Assembly (NCBI GenBank): GCA_038058335.1 | Contig: JBBUBI010000057.1 | Location: forward strand, 1 to 10,756 | Length of the DNA stretch: 10,756 bases | Reading direction: 5' to 3' | Source of the DNA: JBBTVO01 sp038058335 | GTDB lineage: Bacteria > Patescibacteriota > Microgenomatia > Levybacterales > UBA12049 | In this document: piece after piece, positions 6,220 through 10,756 of the stretch | Layout: each line of letters opens with the position of its first letter | Numbering within the stretch: the stretch's first letter is position 1 | The notes under the pieces: generated by a model | Database searches by the model: none | Told to the model about the DNA's origin: nothing | What the model saw: only the letters and a program-made list of their open reading frames with translations | Program-made: the position numbers and the translations under genes

Positions 6220-6539
6220 ATATATCATTTGAGGAGTTCAAAAAGTGTGATATAAGAATTGGGGAAATTTTGTCTGCTGAGAAAGCTGAGAATGCGGATA
6301 AACTCTTGAAATTGGAGGTTGACTTTGGTGAGTTTAAACGCCAAATAGTATCAGGGATTGCGGAGTGGTATAAGGCTGAAGATCTTATCGGGAAGAAGTT
6401 ACCCTTTATAGTAAATCTTGAACCCCGCAAGTTTAAGGGCGTTGAAAGTCAGGGAATGCTTATGGCAGTTGATGGAGAGGATCAGCCAATTCTTCTAGAG
6501 CCAGCGGGGATTACAAAAGTTGGAGATAAAATAGTTTAA
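6216..6539 (+). CDS. tRNA-binding OB-fold protein (Trbp111 / MetRS C-terminal domain type)
   Basis: Small stand-alone tRNA-binding domain of 107 residues, nearly the whole length of Trbp111-like proteins. It matches the C-terminal domain of bacterial methionyl-tRNA synthetase: FKKCDIRIGEILSAEKAENADKLLKLEVDFGE (about residues 8-39), then RQIVSGIAEWY, KLPFIVNLEPRKFKGVESQGMLMA and a closing GDKIV. Such proteins dimerise and bind the outside corner of tRNA, either in trans to MetRS or as a chaperone-like factor (the related CsaA). The family is clear; the partner is not. The start at 6216 preserves the full domain, with an ATGA overlap to the 20-codon upstream ORF. The gene ends 1 nt before the methyltransferase start. 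Its place among pentose phosphate genes has no evident functional reason. Confidence 0.9.
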   Translation: MNISFEEFKKCDIRIGEILSAEKAENADKLLKLEVDFGEFKRQIVSGIAEWYKAEDLIGKKLPFIVNLEPRKFKGVESQGMLMAVDGEDQPILLEPAGITKVGDKIV

Positions 6540-6544
6540 TATGC
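6528..6544 (+). repeat. 17-nt direct repeat, left copy
   Basis: AAAATAGTTTAATATGC covers the last codons and stop of the tRNA-binding gene and the ATG of the methyltransferase-like gene. An exact copy lies at 7349-7365, where it includes the gnd ATG. The repeats are 821 nt apart and bracket the methyltransferase gene. Confidence 0.85.
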
Positions 6545-7317
6545 GCGAGGATAAGAAGCAGTCAACGATTGGAGTGCTGAGAGAATCTAAGAGAGGGGTT
6601 GAAAAATGGTTAAAGGCAGAAGAGAGAGCCGTTAAATATGAATATGGAATAAAAGGTGAAGTCTGGAGCATGTACGGAGGCTTGGTAGAGCACTATGATA
6701 GAGGGTTTCAGGATTTGCGAGTTGGGCTAGGAATTCCTTCTTTTCGTGATTATCTTCTAGAAAGAAAAAAAAGTGGGCGCACTACTAATGTTTTAGATTT
6801 GATGGGAGGAGATGCAAGCTTCCTGCGCGATTTAAAAAATCCCCGAAGTAAGGATAGCCCTCCGTCCTCTGTAGATGCCGGTCTTTGTGTGACTTTGGTA
6901 GATGGCAGAGAGAAATATTTAAAAGAAATGGATAAAAGATTAGGAATAGATGTTTTGAGTGGTGATCTAACCTCCAATGGCACATGGAGAAAAATTGACG
7001 AATGGCAAAGAAACAGAGGAGTTGAGACATTTGATTTAATTATTTGTAGAGGAGGAGATGGGTTAGATACTGTACCAGAAATTCTTTATCCTCATTTATT
7101 CAAGAGGATCTGGAAGAGATTGAGTAGAAATGATGGAGTTTTTTTAACACAGTTGCCTATAGCCGTAGCGGAGAGAATAGATCAATTAGCTCAACCGCTT
7201 AAGTCTCTTCCTGGAACAAAATCTTACATTCAGCCGCGTATTGTTTATGATCCAAATAATTTTTATCCGTCGGTTGGTGTAATTAAAGCATTAGACGCAC
7301 CAGAAAAATTAATATAA
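6541..7317 (+). CDS. putative class I SAM-dependent methyltransferase, unknown substrate
   Basis: A 258-residue Rossmann-type protein. The visible series is motif I NVLDLMGGDASFL (residues 83-95, SAM-binding loop), motif II VTLVDGR (117-123, acidic residue at the ribose position), SGDL (140-143), motif IV FDLIICRGGDGLD (164-176) and a late strand DGVFLTQLP (198-206). The first 80 residues are helical and charged, with WSMYGGLVEHYDRGF resembling the pre-motif helix of methyltransferases. The fold assignment is good; neither substrate nor subfamily can be named, and catalysis is inferred only from the fold. The ATG lies within the 17-nt direct repeat that also supplies the gnd start, with no Shine-Dalgarno site. 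The gene therefore looks like an insert between the tRNA-binding gene and gnd. Confidence 0.75.
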   Translation: MREDKKQSTIGVLRESKRGVEKWLKAEERAVKYEYGIKGEVWSMYGGLVEHYDRGFQDLRVGLGIPSFRDYLLERKKSGRTTNVLDLMGGDASFLRDLKNPRSKDSPPSSVDAGLCVTLVDGREKYLKEMDKRLGIDVLSGDLTSNGTWRKIDEWQRNRGVETFDLIICRGGDGLDTVPEILYPHLFKRIWKRLSRNDGVFLTQLPIAVAERIDQLAQPLKSLPGTKSYIQPRIVYDPNNFYPSVGVIKALDAPEKLI

Positions 7318-7348
7318 GTAAGCTACAAGGCGAAGTAAAGTTCGGGGG

Positions 7349-7365
7349 AAAATAGTTTAATATGC
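7349..7365 (+). repeat. 17-nt direct repeat, right copy
   Basis: Exact second copy of the sequence at 6528-6544. Here it supplies the 13 nt before the gnd ATG plus ATGC. The 31 nt between the methyltransferase stop and this copy (7318-7348) may contain a degenerate palindrome (GCTACAAGGCGAAG, CGAA/TTCG), but this is weak. Confidence 0.85.
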
Positions 7366-8345
7366 AGATAGGATTTATAGGACTTGGTAAAATGGGCAGC
7401 CGAATGGCTGCAAAATTAATAAAAGAAGGGCATGAGTTGGTTGTTTGGAACCGAACACAAACAGCATTCGAACTTCTTAAATCTGAACTACCCGATAGTA
7501 AGTTTGATATCGCAGTTTCATTGAAAGAGTTAGCGGAAAAACTACGAACACTGAGAATTGTCTGGATAATGCTTCCGGCCGGAGAAACAACGCAAAATAT
7601 TCTGGACGAAGTTTCCGGATACCTCGAAAAGGGTGATATCGTAATTGATGGCGGAAATTCTAATTACAAAGATACTCAAAGAAGGTTTGAAAAATTATCA
7701 GAAGACGGCTTATTGTTTCTTGGAATAGGAGTCAGCGGTGGAATCATTTCCGCAAAAGAAGGTTATCCAATTATGGTCGGAGGAAGCAGGGAGGCATATG
7801 AGCATATAATTCCTATTTTGGACAGCTTATCAAAGCCTCACGGAGGGTATGAGTATTTTGGAGAAGGCGGAGCAGGACACTTCGTAAAGATGATACACAA
7901 CGGAATTGAATATGGAATTATGCAATCTCTCGGAGAAGGTTTTGAAGTTTTAGAAAAGGCCCCATATTCTTTTGATCTCTTGTCTGTTGTAAGGCTTTGG
8001 CAAAAAGGGACTTTGGTTTCAGGTTTTATGCTTGACAGGGCCGAAGAAGTGCTTGAAAAAGACGGAAAACTTGAATCAATAGACGGAGTTATCGCCGAAT
8101 CAGGAGAGGCCAGATGGACGGTGGATCAAGCGAGCGAAGAAGGAGTGAGAGTTGAAATAATTGAGAGATCGCTTGATTTTAGAAGAAGATCACAAAGCGA
8201 CAGGAGCGTTTCTTCTTCTTTTACTGCGAAAATGGTAGCTGCGCTTCGCAACGCCTTCGGCGGCCACCCCGTTCGACAAGCTCAGGGTAAAGAGGTAAAG
8301 AAAAAGTCTAAATATATTTCCAAGGATCCGTTGACTCGATTATAA
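7362..8345 (+). CDS. gnd: 6-phosphogluconate dehydrogenase, decarboxylating, short type
   Basis: Converts 6-phosphogluconate to ribulose-5-phosphate and CO2 with production of NADPH or NADH. The nucleotide-binding GLGKMG is at residues 7-12. WNRT at 29-32 resembles the NADP-type N-R-S/T loop. The substrate motif GVSGG is at 123-127 and HFVKMIHNGIEYG at 173-185, with catalytic Lys176 and conserved His179-Asn180. With 327 residues it belongs to the roughly 300-residue class rather than the 470-residue class. The family sequence ends around ALRNAFGGH (294-302). The last 25 residues start with PVRQAQGK, the in-frame reading of a TTCG-type palindrome, and then run antisense through the end of the 8308-8628 gene. 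The ATG is shared with the right 17-nt direct repeat and has no properly spaced Shine-Dalgarno site. Confidence 0.95.
   Translation: MQIGFIGLGKMGSRMAAKLIKEGHELVVWNRTQTAFELLKSELPDSKFDIAVSLKELAEKLRTLRIVWIMLPAGETTQNILDEVSGYLEKGDIVIDGGNSNYKDTQRRFEKLSEDGLLFLGIGVSGGIISAKEGYPIMVGGSREAYEHIIPILDSLSKPHGGYEYFGEGGAGHFVKMIHNGIEYGIMQSLGEGFEVLEKAPYSFDLLSVVRLWQKGTLVSGFMLDRAEEVLEKDGKLESIDGVIAESGEARWTVDQASEEGVRVEIIERSLDFRRRSQSDRSVSSSFTAKMVAALRNAFGGHPVRQAQGKEVKKKSKYISKDPLTRL
8266..8288. repeat. TTCG-core palindrome inside the 3' end of gnd
   Basis: ACCC (8266-8269) and GGGT (8285-8288) flank a core TTCGACAAGCTC (8272-8283), nearly the same as TTCGACTAAGCTC at 9047-9059. It is read in frame within gnd as PVRQAQGK. 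If 24 nt are removed, gnd reads AFGGH followed by EVKKK, a plausible native ending, which suggests insertion without loss of frame. Confidence 0.65.
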
Positions 8346-8628
8346 TTGTATCTGCATGTCCCAATCTTTCCGCAACTTCATCTAGCAAATTTCCTTGCTG
8401 AGCCTCTGTCAGTGTTCTGATCTGATGCAGATGGTGTCCTCTAATTCGACCAATTACCTTTTCGTCTTTCATAATAGAGAATTTAACTTGAGCAGAGCTA
8501 GATACGAAAGATTCAACAATTCTTCTTATTCCAGGTATACCGAATTTACGTGGAGAAAATCTTACTGCGTTTGGTTCTCCTATGGAGTTAGTTCTCATGT
8601 TTATATGTCCCAGCGTCTCTACTGCCAT
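8308..8628 (-). CDS. unrecognised 106-residue protein
   Basis: I do not recognise the family. The product begins MAVETLGHINMRTNSIGEPNAVRF. Its middle is basic (RKFGIPGIRRIVES, KDEKVIGRIRGHHLHQIRTL) and is followed by a helical EAQQGNLLDEVAERLGHADT and a strand TIIIES. No membrane segment or signal peptide is seen. Support for this strand: the ATG lies 8 nt after a TATAAT box in the 34-bp repeat, the codons read as a normal mixed-composition protein, and the competing + frame (8395-8688) lacks a start signal and reads like a shadow (rich in Ser, Tyr and Cys). Its 3' end overlaps gnd by 38 nt in convergent orientation. It lies 54 nt downstream of the other minus-strand gene but has its own promoter. 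Function unknown. Confidence 0.6.
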   Translation of the reverse strand: MAVETLGHINMRTNSIGEPNAVRFSPRKFGIPGIRRIVESFVSSSAQVKFSIMKDEKVIGRIRGHHLHQIRTLTEAQQGNLLDEVAERLGHADTIIIESTDPWKYI

Positions 8629-8632
8629 AATC

Positions 8633-8666
8633 TGAAATTATATTACAAAAAAAGTAAATATGCTAT
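8633..8666. repeat. 34-bp direct repeat with promoter elements, copy 1
   Basis: Identical over 34 bp to 8998-9031. It contains a seven-A run and, on the minus strand, TATAAT (8637-8642). On the + strand it gives an extended -10, TGC-TATTAT (8661-8669), 16 nt after ATTACA. It sits just upstream of the minus-strand 106-residue gene. Confidence 0.85.
8637..8642 (-). promoter_or_regulatory. -10 box for the 8308-8628 gene, leaderless type
   Basis: On the minus strand a perfect TATAAT is followed by 8 nt and then the ATG at 8628. Transcription normally starts about 7 nt after the -10 box, so the mRNA would begin at or within a base or two of the start codon. No good -35 box is seen at 16-18 nt, and there is no room for a Shine-Dalgarno site. 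Confidence 0.5.
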
Positions 8667-8682
8667 TATCAAAACGAAGGCC

Positions 8683-8991
8683 TTATGACAATGGCTGCCA
8701 TAAAGGATCAGCTAGGGTTATAACGCTTCCGCTCCTCATTTCCTCAATTACTTTTCCCCTCCATTCGTGGTGACTTGGATTATTCAGGTGATTTTTAAGT
8801 GCGTTCGGAGAGTAAGTATAAGAGACACTTTTATTAGTAATGCTCAATTTATAGCCGGAATCCAAAGCAAAGAATGCAATTTCTGTCAATTCGGGCAAAC
8901 TTAACTCTCTGTTTTCAATTTGTATTCCAATTAATCTTTCATCATTTTGAGGAAAGATGAATTGCGCGTTGATCTCTTTATTAATCGGCAT
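8683..8991 (-). CDS. unrecognised 102-residue protein
   Basis: I do not recognise the family. The product starts MPINKEINAQFIFPQNDERLIGIQIENRELSLPELTEIAFFALDSGYKLSI, an alternating strand and helix pattern. It then has SYTYSPNALKNHLNNPSHHEWRGKVIEEMRSGSVITLADPLW. It has no signal peptide or membrane helix and contains several His and Asn in the middle; I see no metal-site signature. Gene support comes from the ATG 10 nt after a TATAAT box in the second 34-bp repeat and from a competing strand with no credible frame. It is not visibly homologous to the 106-residue neighbour despite similar size, orientation and identical promoter DNA. Divergent from proS. Function unknown. Confidence 0.6.
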   Translation of the reverse strand: MPINKEINAQFIFPQNDERLIGIQIENRELSLPELTEIAFFALDSGYKLSITNKSVSYTYSPNALKNHLNNPSHHEWRGKVIEEMRSGSVITLADPLWQPLS

Positions 8992-8997
8992 GCAGTT

Positions 8998-9031
8998 TGA
9001 AATTATATTACAAAAAAAGTAAATATGCTAT
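8998..9031. repeat. 34-bp direct repeat with promoter elements, copy 2
   Basis: Exact copy of 8633-8666, 365 bp away. It lies between the divergent minus-strand 102-residue gene and proS and carries a promoter element for each. Confidence 0.85.
9002..9007 (-). promoter_or_regulatory. -10 box for the 8683-8991 gene
   Basis: On the minus strand TATAAT is followed by 10 nt and the ATG at 8991, leaving at most a leader of a few nucleotides. The arrangement repeats that of the 8308-8628 gene. The -35 region is poor. Confidence 0.5.
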
Positions 9032-9034
9032 ACT
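9007..9034 (+). promoter_or_regulatory. promoter for proS with extended -10
   Basis: ATTACA (9007-9012) is followed by 16 nt and an extended -10, TGC-TATACT (9026-9034). The expected transcription start is about 9041, exactly where an orphan ATG (9041-9043) stands. The proS ATG is at 9096, after a palindromic repeat. The promoter overlaps the divergent one for the 8683-8991 gene. Confidence 0.6.
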
Positions 9035-9042
9035 CGTTTTAT

Positions 9043-9083
9043 GTCCTTCGACTAAGCTCCCTCCAAAGGCGGGCAGGCAGGAC
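9043..9083. repeat. TTCG-core palindrome between the proS promoter and proS
   Basis: GTCCT (9043-9047) pairs with AGGAC (9079-9083). The core TTCGACTAAGCTC (9047-9059) matches the gnd palindrome core apart from one base. Inside, CCCTCC and GGCGGG form a partial inner stem. It is GC-rich compared with the surroundings. It would form most of the proS 5' leader. Confidence 0.65.
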
Positions 9084-9095
9084 TCCGTTTAAACT

Positions 9096-10340
9096 ATGCT
9101 TTATTCCAAGCTGTTTGGTAAGACAATCAAAGATACTCCCACGGATGAGACTTCGATTAACGCAAAATTTCTTTTAAGAGGTGGATTTGTTGATAAGTTG
9201 ATGGCTGGTTCTTATACACTCATGCCTTTGGGCTTCTTGGTGATAAAAAAAATAGAAAAAATAATTCGCGAAGAAATCAATTCTACTGGCGGTCAGGAAA
9301 TTTTAATGCCTCTTCTTCATCCAAAAAGCATTTGGAATGAGACAGGTCGCTGGGAAAGTGCGAAGGAAGTAATGTATCAATTTGAAAAAAATGATAAAGA
9401 TTATGCATTATCATTTACGCATGAAGAAATACTTCTTGATCTTGCAAGAAAGCACGTCAATACTTATAGAGATTTTCCCTTGAAACTTTATCATTTCTCA
9501 ACAAAATTCAGAAACGAGCTCCGGGCAAAATCAGGGGTTTTAAGAGGAAGAGAATTTTTGATGAAAGATTTATATAGTGTTCATGCGACCGAAGAGGATT
9601 TGGATAAATATTATGCAGAGGTTGGAGATGCATATCTTAGGATATTTAAACGATTGGGCCTAGATGCTATAAAAGTAGAAGCAGCAGGAGGGGTTTTTAC
9701 AAAAGATAACACTCATGAATTTCAGGTAATTTGTGAAAGCGGAGAGGATGAGATTATTTATTGTCCTGGAGGAGATTTTGCAGAAAATACTGAAATTACA
9801 AAAGTCAAAGAGGGTAAAGAGTGTGATCTGGGACATGGCCCTCTTAAAAAAGTACGAGCAATTGAAGTAGGAAATATATTTCGGTTTGGGACAGTTTATA
9901 GTGAGAAGATGGGAGTCTCTTTTACAGACAAAGACGGAAAAAAGAAATTTGCTTATCTGGGAAGTTATGGAATAGGATTGACAAGAGCAATGGGCACGAT
10001 TGCAGAGGTTCATCATGATGACAAGGGAATAATTTGGCCGGCGAATGTAGCGCCTTTTGATGCTCACTTAATAACACTTGGCAATTCACAATTAACAATT
10101 GACAGAGGAAAAAAAGCTTATGCAGAACTAGAGAAAGCCGGCATAGAAGTTCTGTATGATGATCGGGAAGACGTGACTGCGGGTGGTAAATTTGCCGATG
10201 CGGATCTGATAGGAATTCCTGTAAGATTGATAGTTTCCGAAAAGACGGGGGACAAAGTAGAGTTTAAATTGAGAAGCGGAAAAGATTCTGAGCTTTTAAG
10301 TTTGGACGAGGTAATTAAAAAGGTAAAAAAGGAATCTTAA
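9096..10340 (+). CDS. proS: prolyl-tRNA synthetase lacking the INS editing domain
   Basis: Charges tRNA-Pro with proline (class II synthetase). Motif 1 is at residues 38-74 (GSYTLMPLGFLVIKKI to GGQEILMP). FTHEE at 107-111 is the proline-pocket loop, motif 2 is FRNELRAKSGVLRGREFLMKD (138-158) and motif 3 is GSYGIGLTRAMG (289-300). The anticodon-binding domain follows (WPANVAPFDAHLITLG, YDDREDVTAGGKFADADLIGIPVRLIVSEK). With 414 residues against about 570 in E. coli it lacks the roughly 180-residue INS domain between motifs 2 and 3, which removes mischarged Ala-tRNA-Pro; a free-standing deacylase would have to do this. The start gives the usual N-terminus; there is no well-placed Shine-Dalgarno site. 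The last 26 nt overlap the convergent gene. Confidence 0.96.
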   Translation: MLYSKLFGKTIKDTPTDETSINAKFLLRGGFVDKLMAGSYTLMPLGFLVIKKIEKIIREEINSTGGQEILMPLLHPKSIWNETGRWESAKEVMYQFEKNDKDYALSFTHEEILLDLARKHVNTYRDFPLKLYHFSTKFRNELRAKSGVLRGREFLMKDLYSVHATEEDLDKYYAEVGDAYLRIFKRLGLDAIKVEAAGGVFTKDNTHEFQVICESGEDEIIYCPGGDFAENTEITKVKEGKECDLGHGPLKKVRAIEVGNIFRFGTVYSEKMGVSFTDKDGKKKFAYLGSYGIGLTRAMGTIAEVHHDDKGIIWPANVAPFDAHLITLGNSQLTIDRGKKAYAELEKAGIEVLYDDREDVTAGGKFADADLIGIPVRLIVSEKTGDKVEFKLRSGKDSELLSLDEVIKKVKKES

Positions 10341-10641
10341 CCTTAAATACCGTGAGCCAGATAAAAGTATAAACCGCAAAAAATAGGAGAATCGCAACTA
10401 TAATAAGAATGGGAGAAAGCTTCCTGCTTCCAGATCCACCACCTGCGACAACTTTGGTTGCATCGCTTCCAGCCGAAACTACTGGTGCTTGAGCTTGTGG
10501 AGCTTGGACTTGCGTTGCTTGAGGTGCTTGAGCTCCAGGTGTTACCGTAGGAGCTGGGGTAGCAGGAGGGATATTGGTGCCCATGACACGTTCATAAGCT
10601 GCTTTGAGTTGCGGATCTAAATTTTGCGTTTTCTTATCCAT
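10315..10641 (-). CDS. small single-helix membrane protein with Pro/Ala/Gln-rich linker
   Basis: A 108-residue protein without a recognised family. Its layout is a charged N-terminal segment (MDKKTQNLDPQLKAAYERVMG), a low-complexity linker of about 45 residues rich in Pro, Ala, Gln, Thr and Val (TPAPTVTPGAQAP, QVQAPQAQAPV), a Gly/Ser stretch (GGGSGSRK) and one hydrophobic helix at about 75-99 (LSPILIIVAILLFFAVYTFIWLTVF). A short KVKIPFLPF tail ends the protein. It has no N-terminal signal, so it is probably a tail-anchored-like or single-pass envelope protein; orientation is uncertain. A promoter with TTGACA lies upstream on the same strand. The 3' end overlaps the end of proS by 26 nt. The ordered layout and promoter make a chance ORF unlikely. 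Confidence 0.75.
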   Translation of the reverse strand: MDKKTQNLDPQLKAAYERVMGTNIPPATPAPTVTPGAQAPQATQVQAPQAQAPVVSAGSDATKVVAGGGSGSRKLSPILIIVAILLFFAVYTFIWLTVFKVKIPFLPF

Positions 10642-10666
10642 GGGCAGAGTTTGAAATCTTACTTAT

Positions 10667-10695
10667 ATCATGGTTTATTCTCTTTATTTTGTCAA
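10667..10695 (-). promoter_or_regulatory. candidate promoter for the 10315-10641 gene
   Basis: Read on the minus strand, a perfect TTGACA (10690-10695) is followed by 17 nt and CATGAT (10667-10672, 4 of 6 matches to TATAAT). Transcription would start near 10660, giving a leader of about 20 nt without an obvious Shine-Dalgarno site. Confidence 0.5.
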
Positions 10696-10756
10696 CCCCA
10701 AGTCCTGGTTGGCTAGATAGAGAACGGTTGTCCTCCTTTCTTAACTTGTAAGATGT

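Noticed and set aside
8395..8688. Plus-strand frame of 97 codons opposite the 106-residue gene
   Set aside because: Its composition (many Ser, Tyr and Cys) looks like a shadow frame, it has no initiation signal, and the minus-strand frame has a promoter at the right distance.
10732..10739. Strong Shine-Dalgarno-like AAAGGAGG on the minus strand, also resembling the 16S rRNA 3' end complement on the + strand
   Set aside because: No start codon follows within 4-12 nt on the minus strand, and the surrounding bases do not match the conserved 16S 3' end, so neither a gene start nor an rRNA fragment is supported.
1..10756. UGA recoding to glycine, as in some Patescibacteria
   Set aside because: No conserved gene contains an in-frame UGA, and conserved proteins end where expected without reading through stops.

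Overview
The window looks like a chromosomal segment of a reduced-genome bacterium, most likely a member of the Candidate Phyla Radiation (Patescibacteria). The grounds are indirect: a very short EF-Ts, a prolyl-tRNA synthetase without the editing insertion, no pyrH between tsf and frr, AT-rich palindromic spacers, and short TTCG-core palindromes whose translations (PAFAKASAD, PVRQAQGK) I know from such genomes. All tryptophans are TGG and genes end normally at TGA/TAA, so a UGA-recoded lineage is not indicated.

Layout. Bases 1-194 are a leader with two hairpins, a candidate promoter and a TTCG-type repeat. Then, on the + strand, come a translation block of rpsB, tsf, an unrecognised 104-residue gene and frr, followed by the site-2 protease gene rseP. 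An oxidative pentose phosphate block follows: pgl, zwf, a small tRNA-binding OB-fold gene, a methyltransferase-like gene and gnd. Together Zwf, Pgl and Gnd take glucose-6-phosphate to ribulose-5-phosphate and make NADPH. From 8308 to 8991 two unrecognised small genes lie on the minus strand, each just downstream of an identical 34-bp repeat that carries a -10 box and could give nearly leaderless mRNAs. The second copy also carries a + strand promoter for proS. The window closes with a minus-strand one-helix membrane protein gene whose 3' end overlaps proS.

The most interesting material is the remodelling of gene edges. (i) The methyltransferase gene lies between two copies of a 17-nt direct repeat made of the end of the tRNA-binding gene and the start of gnd, so it looks like an insertion between two once-adjacent genes. 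(ii) The tRNA-binding gene appears to have had a palindrome inserted just after its original start; a second copy of the start region now serves as its 5' end, leaving a 20-residue upstream ORF that overlaps it as ATGA. (iii) The proS promoter points at an orphan ATG that is followed at once by a palindrome, with the real start about 55 nt later. (iv) gnd carries an in-frame palindrome near its end and runs into an antisense gene. (v) Two near-identical AT-rich palindromes precede the starts of zwf and of the tRNA-binding gene.

No tRNA, rRNA, CRISPR array or transposase gene was found. No complete new defence or metabolic system is evident. The novelty lies in the repeats, in start-site displacement and in three unrecognised small proteins.
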